NCBI RefSeq assembly: GCF_039969785.1
Contig: NZ_JBDVNC010000018.1
Location: 62,001 to 126,000, forward strand
DNA from: Shimia sp039969785
GTDB lineage: Bacteria > Pseudomonadota > Alphaproteobacteria > Rhodobacterales > Rhodobacteraceae
Direction of reading: 5' to 3'
DNA: 64,000 nt
This document shows, in pieces, positions 42,090 to 50,355 of this stretch. Numbering within the stretch: the first letter of the stretch is position 1; the number at the start of each line of letters is the position of its first letter. A program made the position numbers and the translations under genes. The notes below the pieces were generated by a model. That model saw only the letters and a list, made by a program, of their open reading frames with translations. It did no database searches and was not told where the DNA came from.

Positions 42090-42102
42090 GGCGGGAGCCG
42101 CC
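42090..42102 (-). terminator. Short GC hairpin after the phosphomannomutase gene
   Basis: On the minus strand GGCGG-CTC-CCGCC is followed by GCTTTCAG, 8 bases after the mutase stop. The stem is only 5 bp, so this is a weak candidate terminator for the capsule-related operon. Confidence 0.4.
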
Positions 42103-42109
42103 CGTCAGT

Positions 42110-43606
42110 TTAGATTGTCTGGTCGTAGTCGCCAACACCGGGTTCCGTGCGGATGCCCTTGTTCAGCTCGTCAAAGATGGCGTGCAGTTCCGCTTCGCTT
42201 TCCGCGCTTTCGCACACGACAACAAGGTTAGGTGTGTTGGACGATGCCCGCACCAGACCCCAGCTGCCGTTTTCCAGAATGACGCGCGCGCCATTGACGG
42301 TCACGATTTCCTTGATCGGCTGACCTGCAAAAGTCTCACCAGCTTCATGCTTGGCCACAAGTTTTGCAACCAGCCGTTCCAGAATATCGTATTTCTCGGT
42401 ATCAGAGGCATAGGGCGACATCGTTGGGGTCGACCATGTTTTCGGCAGCGCCTTGCGCAGGTCCGACATGGACTTGTCCGGGTTGCGGTCCATCAGTTTG
42501 CAGATTTCCACGGCAACACGCATGCCACAGTCGTATCCGCGCCCGATTGGTTCTGCCAGAAAGTAGTGTCCTGACTTCTCGAAACCAGCCAAAGCGTTGA
42601 TTTCTTTTACCCGGCGTTTCATGTGGCTGTGCCCGGTTTTCCAGTAGTCCACAGTGACACCCGCCGCCTTAAGCTCGGGGTCAGCGGCGTAGAGGCCGGT
42701 TGATTTCACGTCCGCCACAAAGGTTGGGTTCGGATAGATTTTGCACAGGTCGCGGGCCATGATCACGCCAACCTTGTCTGCAAAAATCTCTTCGCCCTCG
42801 TCGTCGACCACACCGCACCGGTCGCCGTCGCCATCAAAACCCAGCGCCAGATCAGCGCCGGATGCTTTGACCGAGTCTGACATGTCGTGCAGCATCAGCA
42901 TGTCTTCGGGGTTCGGATTGTAGTTGGGGAACGTGTAGTCCAGTTCGTTGTGACTTGGCACCACTTCGACGCCCATACGTTCGAAAATCTCAGGAGCAAA
43001 TGCGGACGCGGTGCCATTGCCGGTTGCGCAGACGACTTTGAGCGGGCGGGACACTTTGAAATCACCCACCAGATCGTCGATATAGGCCTCTTTCACACCC
43101 GAAACCATTTCGCAGGCGCCACCAGGGGCGGCGTCAAAATCGCCGTTCAGCACGATGTCGCGCAGCTCTGCCATTTCGTCCGGGCCGTGTGTCAGTGGGC
43201 GTTCAAAACCCATTTTCACGCCAGTCCAGCCGTTAGGGTTGTGGCTGGCTGTGACCATTGCGACGGCCGGAACATCCAGATGAAACTGAGCGAAATAGGC
43301 CATGGGCGACACGGCCGGGCCAATATCTTTGACCCGGATACCTGCCTGCATCAGACCGATAATCAGCGCGTGTTTAATGGCCACGGAATAGTCGCGGTAA
43401 TCGTTGCCCACTGCGATCACAGGCTCAATTCCACGTCGTTGGATTTGCGTGCCCAGACCAAAGCCAAGCGCGGTCATGCCGGGCAGGTTGATCTCTTCCG
43501 GGAATTTCCAGCGGGCGTCATATTCGCGAAACCCGGTTGGCTTGATCATTGGATCGCGCAGGAATTCCCAGGTGTTGGGTGTCACGTCATGAATAGGGCG
43601 TGTCAT
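42110..43606 (-). CDS. Phosphomannomutase/phosphoglucomutase
   Basis: Alpha-D-phosphohexomutase interconverting hexose-1- and hexose-6-phosphates, 498 residues from the ATG at 43606 (a TTG two codons earlier is possible). The phosphoserine loop is TASHNPNGWTGVKMG (S121), the magnesium loop is LGFDGDGDRCGVVDDEG, and sugar-binding KTGHSHMKRRV and the C-terminal phosphate loop RASSNTPNLVV are present. This form resembles AlgC-type enzymes. It follows kdsA by 24 bases and with kdsA, kpsE and kpsT suggests supply of sugar nucleotides for a capsule or LPS. Confidence 0.93.
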   Translation of the reverse strand: MTRPIHDVTPNTWEFLRDPMIKPTGFREYDARWKFPEEINLPGMTALGFGLGTQIQRRGIEPVIAVGNDYRDYSVAIKHALIIGLMQAGIRVKDIGPAVSPMAYFAQFHLDVPAVAMVTASHNPNGWTGVKMGFERPLTHGPDEMAELRDIVLNGDFDAAPGGACEMVSGVKEAYIDDLVGDFKVSRPLKVVCATGNGTASAFAPEIFERMGVEVVPSHNELDYTFPNYNPNPEDMLMLHDMSDSVKASGADLALGFDGDGDRCGVVDDEGEEIFADKVGVIMARDLCKIYPNPTFVADVKSTGLYAADPELKAAGVTVDYWKTGHSHMKRRVKEINALAGFEKSGHYFLAEPIGRGYDCGMRVAVEICKLMDRNPDKSMSDLRKALPKTWSTPTMSPYASDTEKYDILERLVAKLVAKHEAGETFAGQPIKEIVTVNGARVILENGSWGLVRASSNTPNLVVVCESAESEAELHAIFDELNKGIRTEPGVGDYDQTI

Positions 43607-43630
43607 GTTCAAACTCAGTTGCTTTGTGGT

Positions 43631-44464
43631 TTAAATGGATAAGGGATTTGCCTTGGCAACATGATCAAACGCCATCAACGTTTCAATCAGTTTGGGCATA
43701 TCGTGCAGATGCATCATGTTGGGGCCATCGGAAGGGGAGTTATCCGGGTCTTGATGGGTTTCGATGAACACGGCAGCGATGCCAAGCGAAATTGCTGCGC
43801 GCGCCATAACCGGAGCGAATTCGCGTTGCCCACCAGAGCTGCCGCCCTGACCGCCGGGTTGCTGAACAGAGTGCGTTGCGTCCATCACAACAGGATATCC
43901 GGTCTGGGCCATACGCGGCAGGGACCGCATATCTGCGACCAGCGTGTTATAGCCAAACGACGTGCCGCGTTCGGTCAACAGGATGCGTGAATTGCCAGTG
44001 CTTTCGACCTTGGCCACGACGTTGTCCATATCCCAGGGGGCCAGAAACTGACCCTTTTTGATATTGATCGCCGCGCCGGTTTCACCTGCGGCCAGCAACA
44101 GGTCTGTTTGACGGCACAGGAAGGCGGGGATTTGCAGGATGTCCACGGCATCTGCGGCGGGCGCGCATTGTGCCTCGGTGTGAATATCCGTCAGAACCGG
44201 TACGCCAATCGCCTTGCCGACATCGGACAAGACTTTCAACCCACCGTCCAGACCCAACCCACGTTTGCCGGAAACAGAGGTGCGGTTGGCCTTGTCATAA
44301 CTTGCCTTGAACACATATTGTGCCCCGGCTGCGTCGCAGGCTTCTTTCATTTTGCCCGCGATCATTTGCGCGTGGTCCGCGCTTTCCAGCTGGCAGGGGC
44401 CGGCAATGACGGTCAGGGGACAATCATTGCCAACGGTCAATCCGGCGATTTCGACATGCTTCAT
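43631..44464 (-). CDS. kdsA: 3-deoxy-8-phosphooctulonate synthase
   Basis: Condenses arabinose-5-phosphate and phosphoenolpyruvate to Kdo-8-phosphate, the precursor of Kdo for lipid A core and capsule linkers. It is 277 residues, normal for KdsA. Hallmarks are VIAGPCQLESADHAQMIAG, FKASYDKANRTS, PVLTDIHTEAQC, IPAFLCRQTDLLLAA, TERGTSFGYNTLVADMR and DATHSVQQPGGQGG, with FIETHQDPDNSPSDGPNMM at the C-terminus. It begins 1 base after the kpsE stop, indicating a single transcript with the capsule exporter genes. Confidence 0.97.
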   Translation of the reverse strand: MKHVEIAGLTVGNDCPLTVIAGPCQLESADHAQMIAGKMKEACDAAGAQYVFKASYDKANRTSVSGKRGLGLDGGLKVLSDVGKAIGVPVLTDIHTEAQCAPAADAVDILQIPAFLCRQTDLLLAAGETGAAINIKKGQFLAPWDMDNVVAKVESTGNSRILLTERGTSFGYNTLVADMRSLPRMAQTGYPVVMDATHSVQQPGGQGGSSGGQREFAPVMARAAISLGIAAVFIETHQDPDNSPSDGPNMMHLHDMPKLIETLMAFDHVAKANPLSI

Positions 44465-46117
44465 TTACGAGGACACCTGTTCTCTGAGAATTGATGCTGT
44501 GAGTGAGATCATCAGGTAGATGCCCGAGAAAATAAGGAAGGCCAGGACAGTGTTTTCGAAACTGCGCGGATATGAGGGATCCTGACTGGCGACCGGTTCT
44601 ACGGACGTCGTCAGATAACGCACCTGACGGCTGGCTTCGAGCTCGGTCTGTTTGAGCGTTTGCAGCGCTGATTGCATCAAAAGGTCAGCGGTTGCCAGAT
44701 CAGCTTGCGCCATTTGGATTTGCGCGGTTTTCTGAGCCAGAGATGAGCCGCCGCTTGTGGCTTCGGTCATTTTCTTTTGCAGGCGCAAAAGCAGTGCCTG
44801 GAGGCGTCTGACGTCGCCACGCACACCTTCGACGCGCGCCTTGTTGGGACGGGCATTGTCTTCGAGCGCGGCAAGTTGCAGCTCTTTTTCCTGAAGCTGG
44901 ACTTCTACATTTGAAACTTGTTGGCGCAGCGACATGATCAAGCCTTCGGGATCGAGTACCGAATTTTCCTGAAGTTTGACCAGAGCTTCCTGTGCCTCGC
45001 GGCGTTCGCCCTTGGCCTTGTCCAGACTTGTGCCCGCATCGCGCACCTGATCCTCGCGTTTGCGTTGAGACAGGTCATCAACACGCGTTTCTGCATAGCC
45101 GATCAGAGCCTCGGAAAACCGGGCCGAAACCGCAGGATCCGGGGTCGAAACCTCCATGCGCACAACGCCTTCGGTCGGGTCGTAGCCAATCTTCACGTAT
45201 TTTTTGTAGAGCTTATAGGCCTTCTCATGCGACGCCTCTGCGGGGAGGCGCTGAATAGGGTCGATAAAATCCTGAGAGAATACGTCTTTAAAACCTTCGT
45301 CTTCGTCCAGCCGCACCATGGCGTCCTTGGAGGCAAGATAGCTTTGGGTTGCGATACTGTCCTGATTGGTCGCGAATTGTGTCCCTGACAACAGCGAGCC
45401 AAGCCCGGAGCCGCCTGCGTTGTCAGCCTGCAGGATCAGGAATTCAGACTTGGTTGAATACATCGGTGTTGCCACCGAATAGAAATACCAGGCCGCAAAC
45501 ATCGTTGGCAGAAAGACAAATGCCGACAAACGTCCCAGCATAAGTAAAAGACGGCGACGACGGCGACGCGCGATGTCTTTTTGAATTTCGCCAATCTCGA
45601 CCGCACGCATTTCGGCGGGAGAACGGGTTTCGGTTGACGGAAGCTGGTTCTTGTCCACCGGCGTGGTCTGGGGCAGCTGGACCCGGTTTTCTGCAACCTT
45701 CGCCGGGATGTTGTCAGTTTCCTTTTGCACCAGTTCAAGCATGTTTGTGCGTTGAAACGGATCAATTCCAGCCGAGCGCAACAGGCGTATGGCGTCGTAA
45801 TCTGATGTCGCGGCCAGCCCGTTTTTCTGAGCCATACGGCGCGCCATGCGCAATTGGCGCCCGGTCAGACCTTCGCGCTTGATATCATCGATTTCCTGTT
45901 CCGCAGACTTGGCCTGACCCGGAGCAGGGGGTTTGCCGGTGGCCTTGTCGCGCGCAGGTGGCTGAGGAATGTCGCTGGTCGGTCGGGCGGCGGCGGACGT
46001 GGACCGTGTTGGGGTCACGCTTGCCCCGGCCGCAGACGCGGTTGTGCCATCGGCGATCGTTTCCGAAGGGACAGAACGACGTATGCGAAACTTTTTAGCC
46101 TTGGGTTTGGTAGTCAT
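44465..46117 (-). CDS. kpsE: Capsule polysaccharide export inner-membrane protein KpsE-like
   Basis: Periplasmic adaptor linking the capsule ABC transporter to the outer-membrane channel (polysaccharide co-polymerase type 3). It is 550 residues, well above the roughly 380 of E. coli KpsE. The first 160 residues are a Pro/Ala/Thr-rich cytoplasmic region with basic stretches (MTTKPKAKKFRIRR, RQLRMARRMAQKNG). A transmembrane helix (LSAFVFLPTMFAAWYFYSVA) follows at about 190-210. The periplasmic part is largely coiled coil (about 340-480), with a second transmembrane helix near 520-540. Overlaps kpsT by 23 bases. Confidence 0.9.
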   Translation of the reverse strand: MTTKPKAKKFRIRRSVPSETIADGTTASAAGASVTPTRSTSAAARPTSDIPQPPARDKATGKPPAPGQAKSAEQEIDDIKREGLTGRQLRMARRMAQKNGLAATSDYDAIRLLRSAGIDPFQRTNMLELVQKETDNIPAKVAENRVQLPQTTPVDKNQLPSTETRSPAEMRAVEIGEIQKDIARRRRRRLLLMLGRLSAFVFLPTMFAAWYFYSVATPMYSTKSEFLILQADNAGGSGLGSLLSGTQFATNQDSIATQSYLASKDAMVRLDEDEGFKDVFSQDFIDPIQRLPAEASHEKAYKLYKKYVKIGYDPTEGVVRMEVSTPDPAVSARFSEALIGYAETRVDDLSQRKREDQVRDAGTSLDKAKGERREAQEALVKLQENSVLDPEGLIMSLRQQVSNVEVQLQEKELQLAALEDNARPNKARVEGVRGDVRRLQALLLRLQKKMTEATSGGSSLAQKTAQIQMAQADLATADLLMQSALQTLKQTELEASRQVRYLTTSVEPVASQDPSYPRSFENTVLAFLIFSGIYLMISLTASILREQVSS

Positions 46118-46754
46118 AGAGCTGCTTTGCCTCTTCCAAGGTGTCGAAAATATACAACTGACCGTTCAGCAATACTGCAGCCGAACGAGCGAACTTTTCC
46201 AGCGTTTGCGGCTGGTGCGACACGATAATGATGGTGGTGGTGCGCAGGCGTTCCTTAAGAACTTCGCCAGCGCGTTTGTTAAAGTCGACATCGGTGGACG
46301 AGGGCATGCCTTCGTCAATCAGGTACATGTCGAAATCAAGCGCGAGCAACAGCGAAAATGTGAAACGCGCCCGCATGCCGGACGAGTAGGTGCCCAACGG
46401 TTGATCGAAATATTCACCCAGACCACATAGCCAGCGACAGAACGCTTCGACATAGTCCGGATCAAGGCCATATAGCCGCGCGATGTAGCGGCTGTTTTCA
46501 ACAGCGGTGTGTTTGTTGACAACGCCACCCATAAAACCCAGCGGAAACGAGATACGGCAATCGCGCCGAATGACGCCTTCGTCCGGTTTTTCGAGACCGG
46601 CCATCATGTTGATCAAGGTGGTTTTGCCGGTGCCGTTTGGGGCGAGCACACCAAGAGAACTTCCCAGTTCAACGCGGAACGACACGCGGTCAAGGATCAC
46701 CTTGCGCTGACTTCCTGTCCAAAAGGACTTACTCACATTTTCGAACTCGAGCAT
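46095..46754 (-). CDS. kpsT: Capsule polysaccharide export ATPase KpsT
   Basis: ATPase of the ABC-type exporter that moves lipid-linked capsule polysaccharide across the inner membrane. It is 219 residues. Walker A is LAPNGTGKTTLI (37-48), the signature is YSSGMRARFTFS, and Walker B is MYLIDEGMPSST, the DEG form typical of KpsT. ISFPLGFMGGVVNKHTAVEN is also family-typical. The permease KpsM normally adjoins kpsT but is not within this window on either side. The 187-base upstream gap carries the promoter and the nhaA terminator. Confidence 0.94.
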   Translation of the reverse strand: MLEFENVSKSFWTGSQRKVILDRVSFRVELGSSLGVLAPNGTGKTTLINMMAGLEKPDEGVIRRDCRISFPLGFMGGVVNKHTAVENSRYIARLYGLDPDYVEAFCRWLCGLGEYFDQPLGTYSSGMRARFTFSLLLALDFDMYLIDEGMPSSTDVDFNKRAGEVLKERLRTTTIIIVSHQPQTLEKFARSAAVLLNGQLYIFDTLEEAKQLYDYQTQG

Positions 46755-46888
46755 GGAATGCTCCCGGGCTGCTCTGCCTTTAGCTTACACCAAATCCCTT
46801 AACGCTCTGTCGGCGTCTTTGGGATCAATATGTCGGATTGCGCATATGATTAGCAACTCTCTGAGGCAAGATTACGGCGAGAAACAAG

Positions 46889-46916
46889 AAAAACCGGCGC
46901 AAAGGCACCGGTTTTT
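46889..46916 (-). terminator. Bidirectional-looking terminator after nhaA
   Basis: AAAAACCGG and CCGGTTTTT form a perfect 9-bp outer stem around a short GC inner stem and AAAG loop. On the minus strand it is GC stem plus TTTTTC, a good intrinsic terminator 26 bases after the nhaA stop. The flanking A/T runs mean it could also work on the other strand. Confidence 0.8.
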
Positions 46917-46941
46917 CCGAATTTGTCATGTTTGATTCGCG

Positions 46942-48189
46942 TCAGAGGTTTTGTTTTTGAACGCGAAACACCTTACCGGCGATTATCGAAACCACAGCAG
47001 CCGAGAAGCTGAACAGGGCACCCATCTTGGCTGCGTCCTGAACCGGACCAGCATCAAACGCCACCGAGGCCACAAACAGAGACACGGTGAAGCCAATCGC
47101 GGCCACACATCCGATGACCACAAGGTCGATGATACGCATGCCTTGGGGGATACCCAGTTTGAGCGGCACAGCGGCGACCCAGCCAAAGAGCAGAATGCCA
47201 ACCGGTTTGCCGATCAACAGCCCGGCAAGCACAAGCCACGTTGCGTCACCCATGGACGAAAACTGAACCCCGGCATTGAGCAGGCCAAAGAAGAACAGGA
47301 TCATTTCGACCGGGCGTTTCAGCGCGTGCTCAACCACGTTGAGCAGGTCATGCAGGTGGGTTTCAGCTTCGGCAAACAAACCAAACGCACGGTCCGCATG
47401 GGGCAGGGTCGGCACGATGGGCAGAAGGCCCAGAGCCGGGTGCAGGCCCGAGCGCATAAAGCCATACCAGCTGAGACATGCGGCCACGAAATAGGGCGCA
47501 AAATGCAGTTTCTTACGCACCCATGTGGAATTTGGGCGCGCTTGATTGCCACGGTCCATGCGGCGCGGCAGCCAGTTGAAGAACACGTAAACTGCGATGG
47601 CTGCAAACAGCGACAGCAGCAGCCATTCGGGCCCCAGTTCGCCAGAAGGGTAGAAGATCGCGAGGATAATCAGGCCTGCCGCGTCATCTGCGATGGCCAG
47701 CAACAACAGGAAACGGACCGCCGGATGACCCGCTCCAAACACGATGCGACCCACAAGATAGGAAAACGCGATGTCGGTTGCTGTGGGAATGGCCCAGCCA
47801 TTGGCCACAGCGCTATATGTGTCTGATCCCATGATCAGCGCCAGACCCAGATAGACGCCGATGGGGCCAAACATGCCGCCTGCGGTGGCAAACAGCGGTG
47901 TGGCCGCTTTTTTGCCGCGCAAAGACCCGTTTTTCAGAATGACGGCTTCCCAGACTTCCTTGGCTGCGATGGCAAAGAACAGGGCCATCAACAGGTCATT
48001 CACAAGATAATGCAATGTCAGGGTTCGGTGGCCATCATGCAAATGGCCGATCGGCGCATGATCCCAGATCACGAATTCAACGAAGTGATGGTAGCTTGAA
48101 TAGTCGAAGTTGGCCCAGATAAGTGCCACAACTGCGCCAATTATCAGTAGCAGTGAGTATTCGTTGAGAAAGTTCCAGACGCGATACAT
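46942..48189 (-). CDS. nhaA: Na+/H+ antiporter NhaA
   Basis: Electrogenic sodium/proton exchanger of the inner membrane, 415 residues with about 12 transmembrane helices. The transport-site Asp pair is D168-D169 in LLLAIADDAAGL, and the unwound-helix motif TATDIAFS carries T138 and D139. The N-terminal VNDLLMALFFAIAAKEVWE and the C-terminal segments GKPVGILLFGWVA and GFTVSLFVASVAF are typical. Useful for sodium extrusion in a marine bacterium. Closed by a strong terminator and preceded by the terminator of the permease gene, so it is monocistronic. Confidence 0.96.
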   Translation of the reverse strand: MYRVWNFLNEYSLLLIIGAVVALIWANFDYSSYHHFVEFVIWDHAPIGHLHDGHRTLTLHYLVNDLLMALFFAIAAKEVWEAVILKNGSLRGKKAATPLFATAGGMFGPIGVYLGLALIMGSDTYSAVANGWAIPTATDIAFSYLVGRIVFGAGHPAVRFLLLLAIADDAAGLIILAIFYPSGELGPEWLLLSLFAAIAVYVFFNWLPRRMDRGNQARPNSTWVRKKLHFAPYFVAACLSWYGFMRSGLHPALGLLPIVPTLPHADRAFGLFAEAETHLHDLLNVVEHALKRPVEMILFFFGLLNAGVQFSSMGDATWLVLAGLLIGKPVGILLFGWVAAVPLKLGIPQGMRIIDLVVIGCVAAIGFTVSLFVASVAFDAGPVQDAAKMGALFSFSAAVVSIIAGKVFRVQKQNL

Positions 48190-48270
48190 GAAGCTCCACC
48201 CTTAATCCAGTTTGGATCGGTGATTAGCGGAATTCTCAGTCTCGGGCAACGGTTGGGTGACAGACGCGAC

Positions 48271-48304
48271 AACAGGCGCGGAAAAAGTCAATTCCGCGCC
48301 TGTT
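48271..48304 (-). terminator. Strong hairpin after the permease gene
   Basis: AACAGGCGCGGAA-N8-TTCCGCGCCTGTT is a perfect 13-bp stem 13 bases after the permease stop, in the 127-base gap before nhaA. It ends the arsR-permease transcript. T residues follow on the plus strand more than on the minus. Confidence 0.7.
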
Positions 48305-48316
48305 TTGAACGCATGT

Positions 48317-49351
48317 TCAGGCGATGGCTTGCCAGACAACACCGGCGATCAGCGCACCCAGCATGGCATAGCCAAGATAGGCAAAGAACACTTTTGGTTT
48401 GACCAGCGCCCAGACCGCGATGGCCGCCGGGATACAGCTGACCCCGCCAGCCAGAACAAAGCTCATTGCGGCACCATTGGACATGCCCTGTTCCAAAAGC
48501 GCATCGACCAGAGGCACGGCAGCGTATCCGTTCAGATAGGCCGGTGCGCCCACCAATGCGCCCAAAATGATCGGCATCACGCCAGAACCACCCAGGAAAC
48601 CAGCAATCCAGTCAGCCGGGACATAGTGGATCATCAGCGCTTCGAGCACATAGGCCAGTGCCAGCCATTTCAAAAGGAACAGCAGGTTTTCCATCGAGGT
48701 TTCACGAAACGTGTCTCGACGTTCTTTTTCGGTCCAGAATTTCCATACAGGTTTGTCGGAGAACGGTTTTTTGGTGCCACAACAGCCGCCGACCTGAGGC
48801 CGTTCGCGCAACGGTTCGGTGAAAACCGGCGTGGATTTCAGCAACATGGTGCCATAGCCGCCCATCAGGCCCAGACCAATGGCCGCCACGGCCTTGGCCA
48901 CGGCAAAGTCAAATCCAAGCGTACCGGAGGTGATGGCAAACATCGCAGGGTCCATCAGCGGAGAGGCCAGCCAGAACGCCATCACCGCAGAGAGCGGCGC
49001 GCCCACAGCCAGCAGGGCGGCGATAAAGGGAATGACCTCGCAAGAGCAAAATGGGGAGAGACCGCCAATAAGCGCTGCAAATAGAATCATGCGCGTTTCG
49101 CGGCCCTGAAACGCCTTGGCAATCAGGTTTTCAGTGCCCGTCGCCTTGAGATAGCCGATGGCAAGCACCGCAAACAGGATAAACGGGCCGGTGTGCAGCA
49201 ATGCGCCGCTGGCAAACTGGATGGTTGGCCAGAGCTGTTTCGTGTCCAGGATCGCGACCGCAACGAGAATCAGCACAAAGGCCAGCCAGGCCTTGTCGAT
49301 ACGGGCAAGGCGTGCGCCAAGCGGGGCGGGGGATTGGGTGGTATCAGCCAT
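48317..49351 (-). CDS. Metal/metalloid efflux permease (DUF318; ArsP or SO_0444-like)
   Basis: Integral membrane permease, 344 residues with about eight to nine helices. The two repeated halves carry SPFCSCEVIPFIAALLAVGAPL (a TPFCSC-type motif with two Cys) and GAPAYLNGYAAVPLV with LAGGVSCIPAA. A cytoplasmic loop has a vicinal cysteine pair, QVGGCCGTKKPF. These fit the DUF318 group, which includes organoarsenical exporter ArsP and the SO_0444-like Cu/Zn exporters. The ATG at 49351 lies inside the arsR stop region (8-base overlap). Control by the ArsR protein supports a toxic-ion export role; the ion is unknown. Confidence 0.82.
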   Translation of the reverse strand: MADTTQSPAPLGARLARIDKAWLAFVLILVAVAILDTKQLWPTIQFASGALLHTGPFILFAVLAIGYLKATGTENLIAKAFQGRETRMILFAALIGGLSPFCSCEVIPFIAALLAVGAPLSAVMAFWLASPLMDPAMFAITSGTLGFDFAVAKAVAAIGLGLMGGYGTMLLKSTPVFTEPLRERPQVGGCCGTKKPFSDKPVWKFWTEKERRDTFRETSMENLLFLLKWLALAYVLEALMIHYVPADWIAGFLGGSGVMPIILGALVGAPAYLNGYAAVPLVDALLEQGMSNGAAMSFVLAGGVSCIPAAIAVWALVKPKVFFAYLGYAMLGALIAGVVWQAIA

Positions 49352-49688
49352 GATCGTGATCCTTGTTGGGGGTTGCGCTGTCGGCGCAACATTCCTGCAA
49401 AAGAAAGTGTGACAACTGGTGTACAGCGTCATAAGCCGCCGCGACGCAGATGATCGAGCGGCCCTGTTTTTCCTGAGTGACCAGCCCCGCCTGCGCGAGA
49501 ATTTTCATATGATGGGTCAGGGTCGAGCCGGTCACGCCGGTGCGCTGGCCCAATTCGCCAATCGAGATGCCTTCGCCGCCTGCGCGCACAAGGCAGCGCA
49601 AAACGGAAAGGCGTTGTTCAGAACCAAGCGCTGCAAAAGTAGAGGCTGCAATTTCGAGCGAGATATCGGTGGGGTCACTGTGTTTCAT
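49344..49688 (-). CDS. ArsR/SmtB-family metalloregulator
   Basis: Winged-helix repressor, 114 residues. The HTH core is ISIGELGQRTGVTGSTLTHH with MKILAQAGLVTQEKQGR as the wing. The usual alpha-3 CxCxxC metal box is absent; instead there is a C-terminal vicinal cysteine pair in LLQECCADS and a HDHG end, resembling ArsR proteins that sense As(III) through C-terminal cysteines. It overlaps the permease gene. The start codon lies within a palindromic operator region. Confidence 0.9.
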   Translation of the reverse strand: MKHSDPTDISLEIAASTFAALGSEQRLSVLRCLVRAGGEGISIGELGQRTGVTGSTLTHHMKILAQAGLVTQEKQGRSIICVAAAYDAVHQLSHFLLQECCADSATPNKDHDHG

Positions 49689-49748
49689 ATTTCTAGAAAT
49701 ATCGAAATAACTGAGTCGCGCAAGTGTTATTTCGATAATTGTCGAAAT
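49687..49748. promoter_or_regulatory. Overlapping inverted repeats between arsR and the glycosylase gene
   Basis: Three perfect inverted repeats are packed into 62 bases. ATATTTC-TAGAAATAT (16-bp palindrome) at 49687-49702 includes the arsR start codon. ATCGAAATAAC at 49701-49711 pairs with GTTATTTCGAT at 49726-49736. ATTTCGA-N6-TCGAAAT is at 49729-49748. They are AT-rich operator-like sites and probably bind the ArsR protein, repressing its own gene and perhaps the divergent glycosylase gene. Confidence 0.7.
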
Positions 49749-49773
49749 AAATGGTGGGGACTATATCCAAGAC

Positions 49774-50355
49774 ATGACATTGAGAGATGATATTCGGGCC
49801 TGTCGGCTTTGCGCGGACCGGTTTGCAGGCACTGCAACCGCGCATGTGCCGCGCCCGGTGGTGTGGTTTCGCCCAAACGCGCGCATTCTGATCGTAGGGC
49901 AGGCGCCGGGCGCGCGGGTGCACGAAAGCGGGCGCCCCTTTACCGATCCGTCGGGTGACCGCTTGCGCGACTGGATGGATGTGGACGAAGAAACGTTTTA
50001 CAACCGCGACCGCGTTGCCATTGTACCCATGGCGTTCTGTTTTCCCGGCTACAACGCCAAGGGCAGCGATTTGCCGCCCCCGCCAATTTGCGCGCGTACG
50101 TGGCGTGACAGGGTGATGGCGGATCTGGGACAGGTTCCGCTGATCCTTATGATCGGTGGATACGCGCAAAAATGGCATCTGGGCACCAAAGCCGGTGTGA
50201 CTGAGACCGTAGAGCGCTGGCGCGACCATGCGCCCGACATGATCCCCTTGCCTCATCCGTCGTGGCGCAATACGGCATGGATAAAGAAAAACCCGTGGTT
50301 TCAGGCTGATCTGTTGCCAGTCTTGCGGGCACGCATCAAGGAGGTGCTGAAATGA
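49774..50355 (+). CDS. Uracil-DNA glycosylase family protein with likely Fe-S cluster
   Basis: DNA-repair glycosylase of the family 4/5-like UDG superfamily, 193 residues. Motif A is VGQAPGARVHESGRPFTDPSG (GQAPG form), and the C-terminal motif is LPHPSWRN. Four cysteines fit a [4Fe-4S] site: C10 and C13 (CRLC), C89 (AFCFPG) and C106 (PPICARTW). It removes uracil or related bases from DNA. It overlaps sseB by 4 bases. Its promoter lies opposite arsR. Confidence 0.87.
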   Translation: MTLRDDIRACRLCADRFAGTATAHVPRPVVWFRPNARILIVGQAPGARVHESGRPFTDPSGDRLRDWMDVDEETFYNRDRVAIVPMAFCFPGYNAKGSDLPPPPICARTWRDRVMADLGQVPLILMIGGYAQKWHLGTKAGVTETVERWRDHAPDMIPLPHPSWRNTAWIKKNPWFQADLLPVLRARIKEVLK

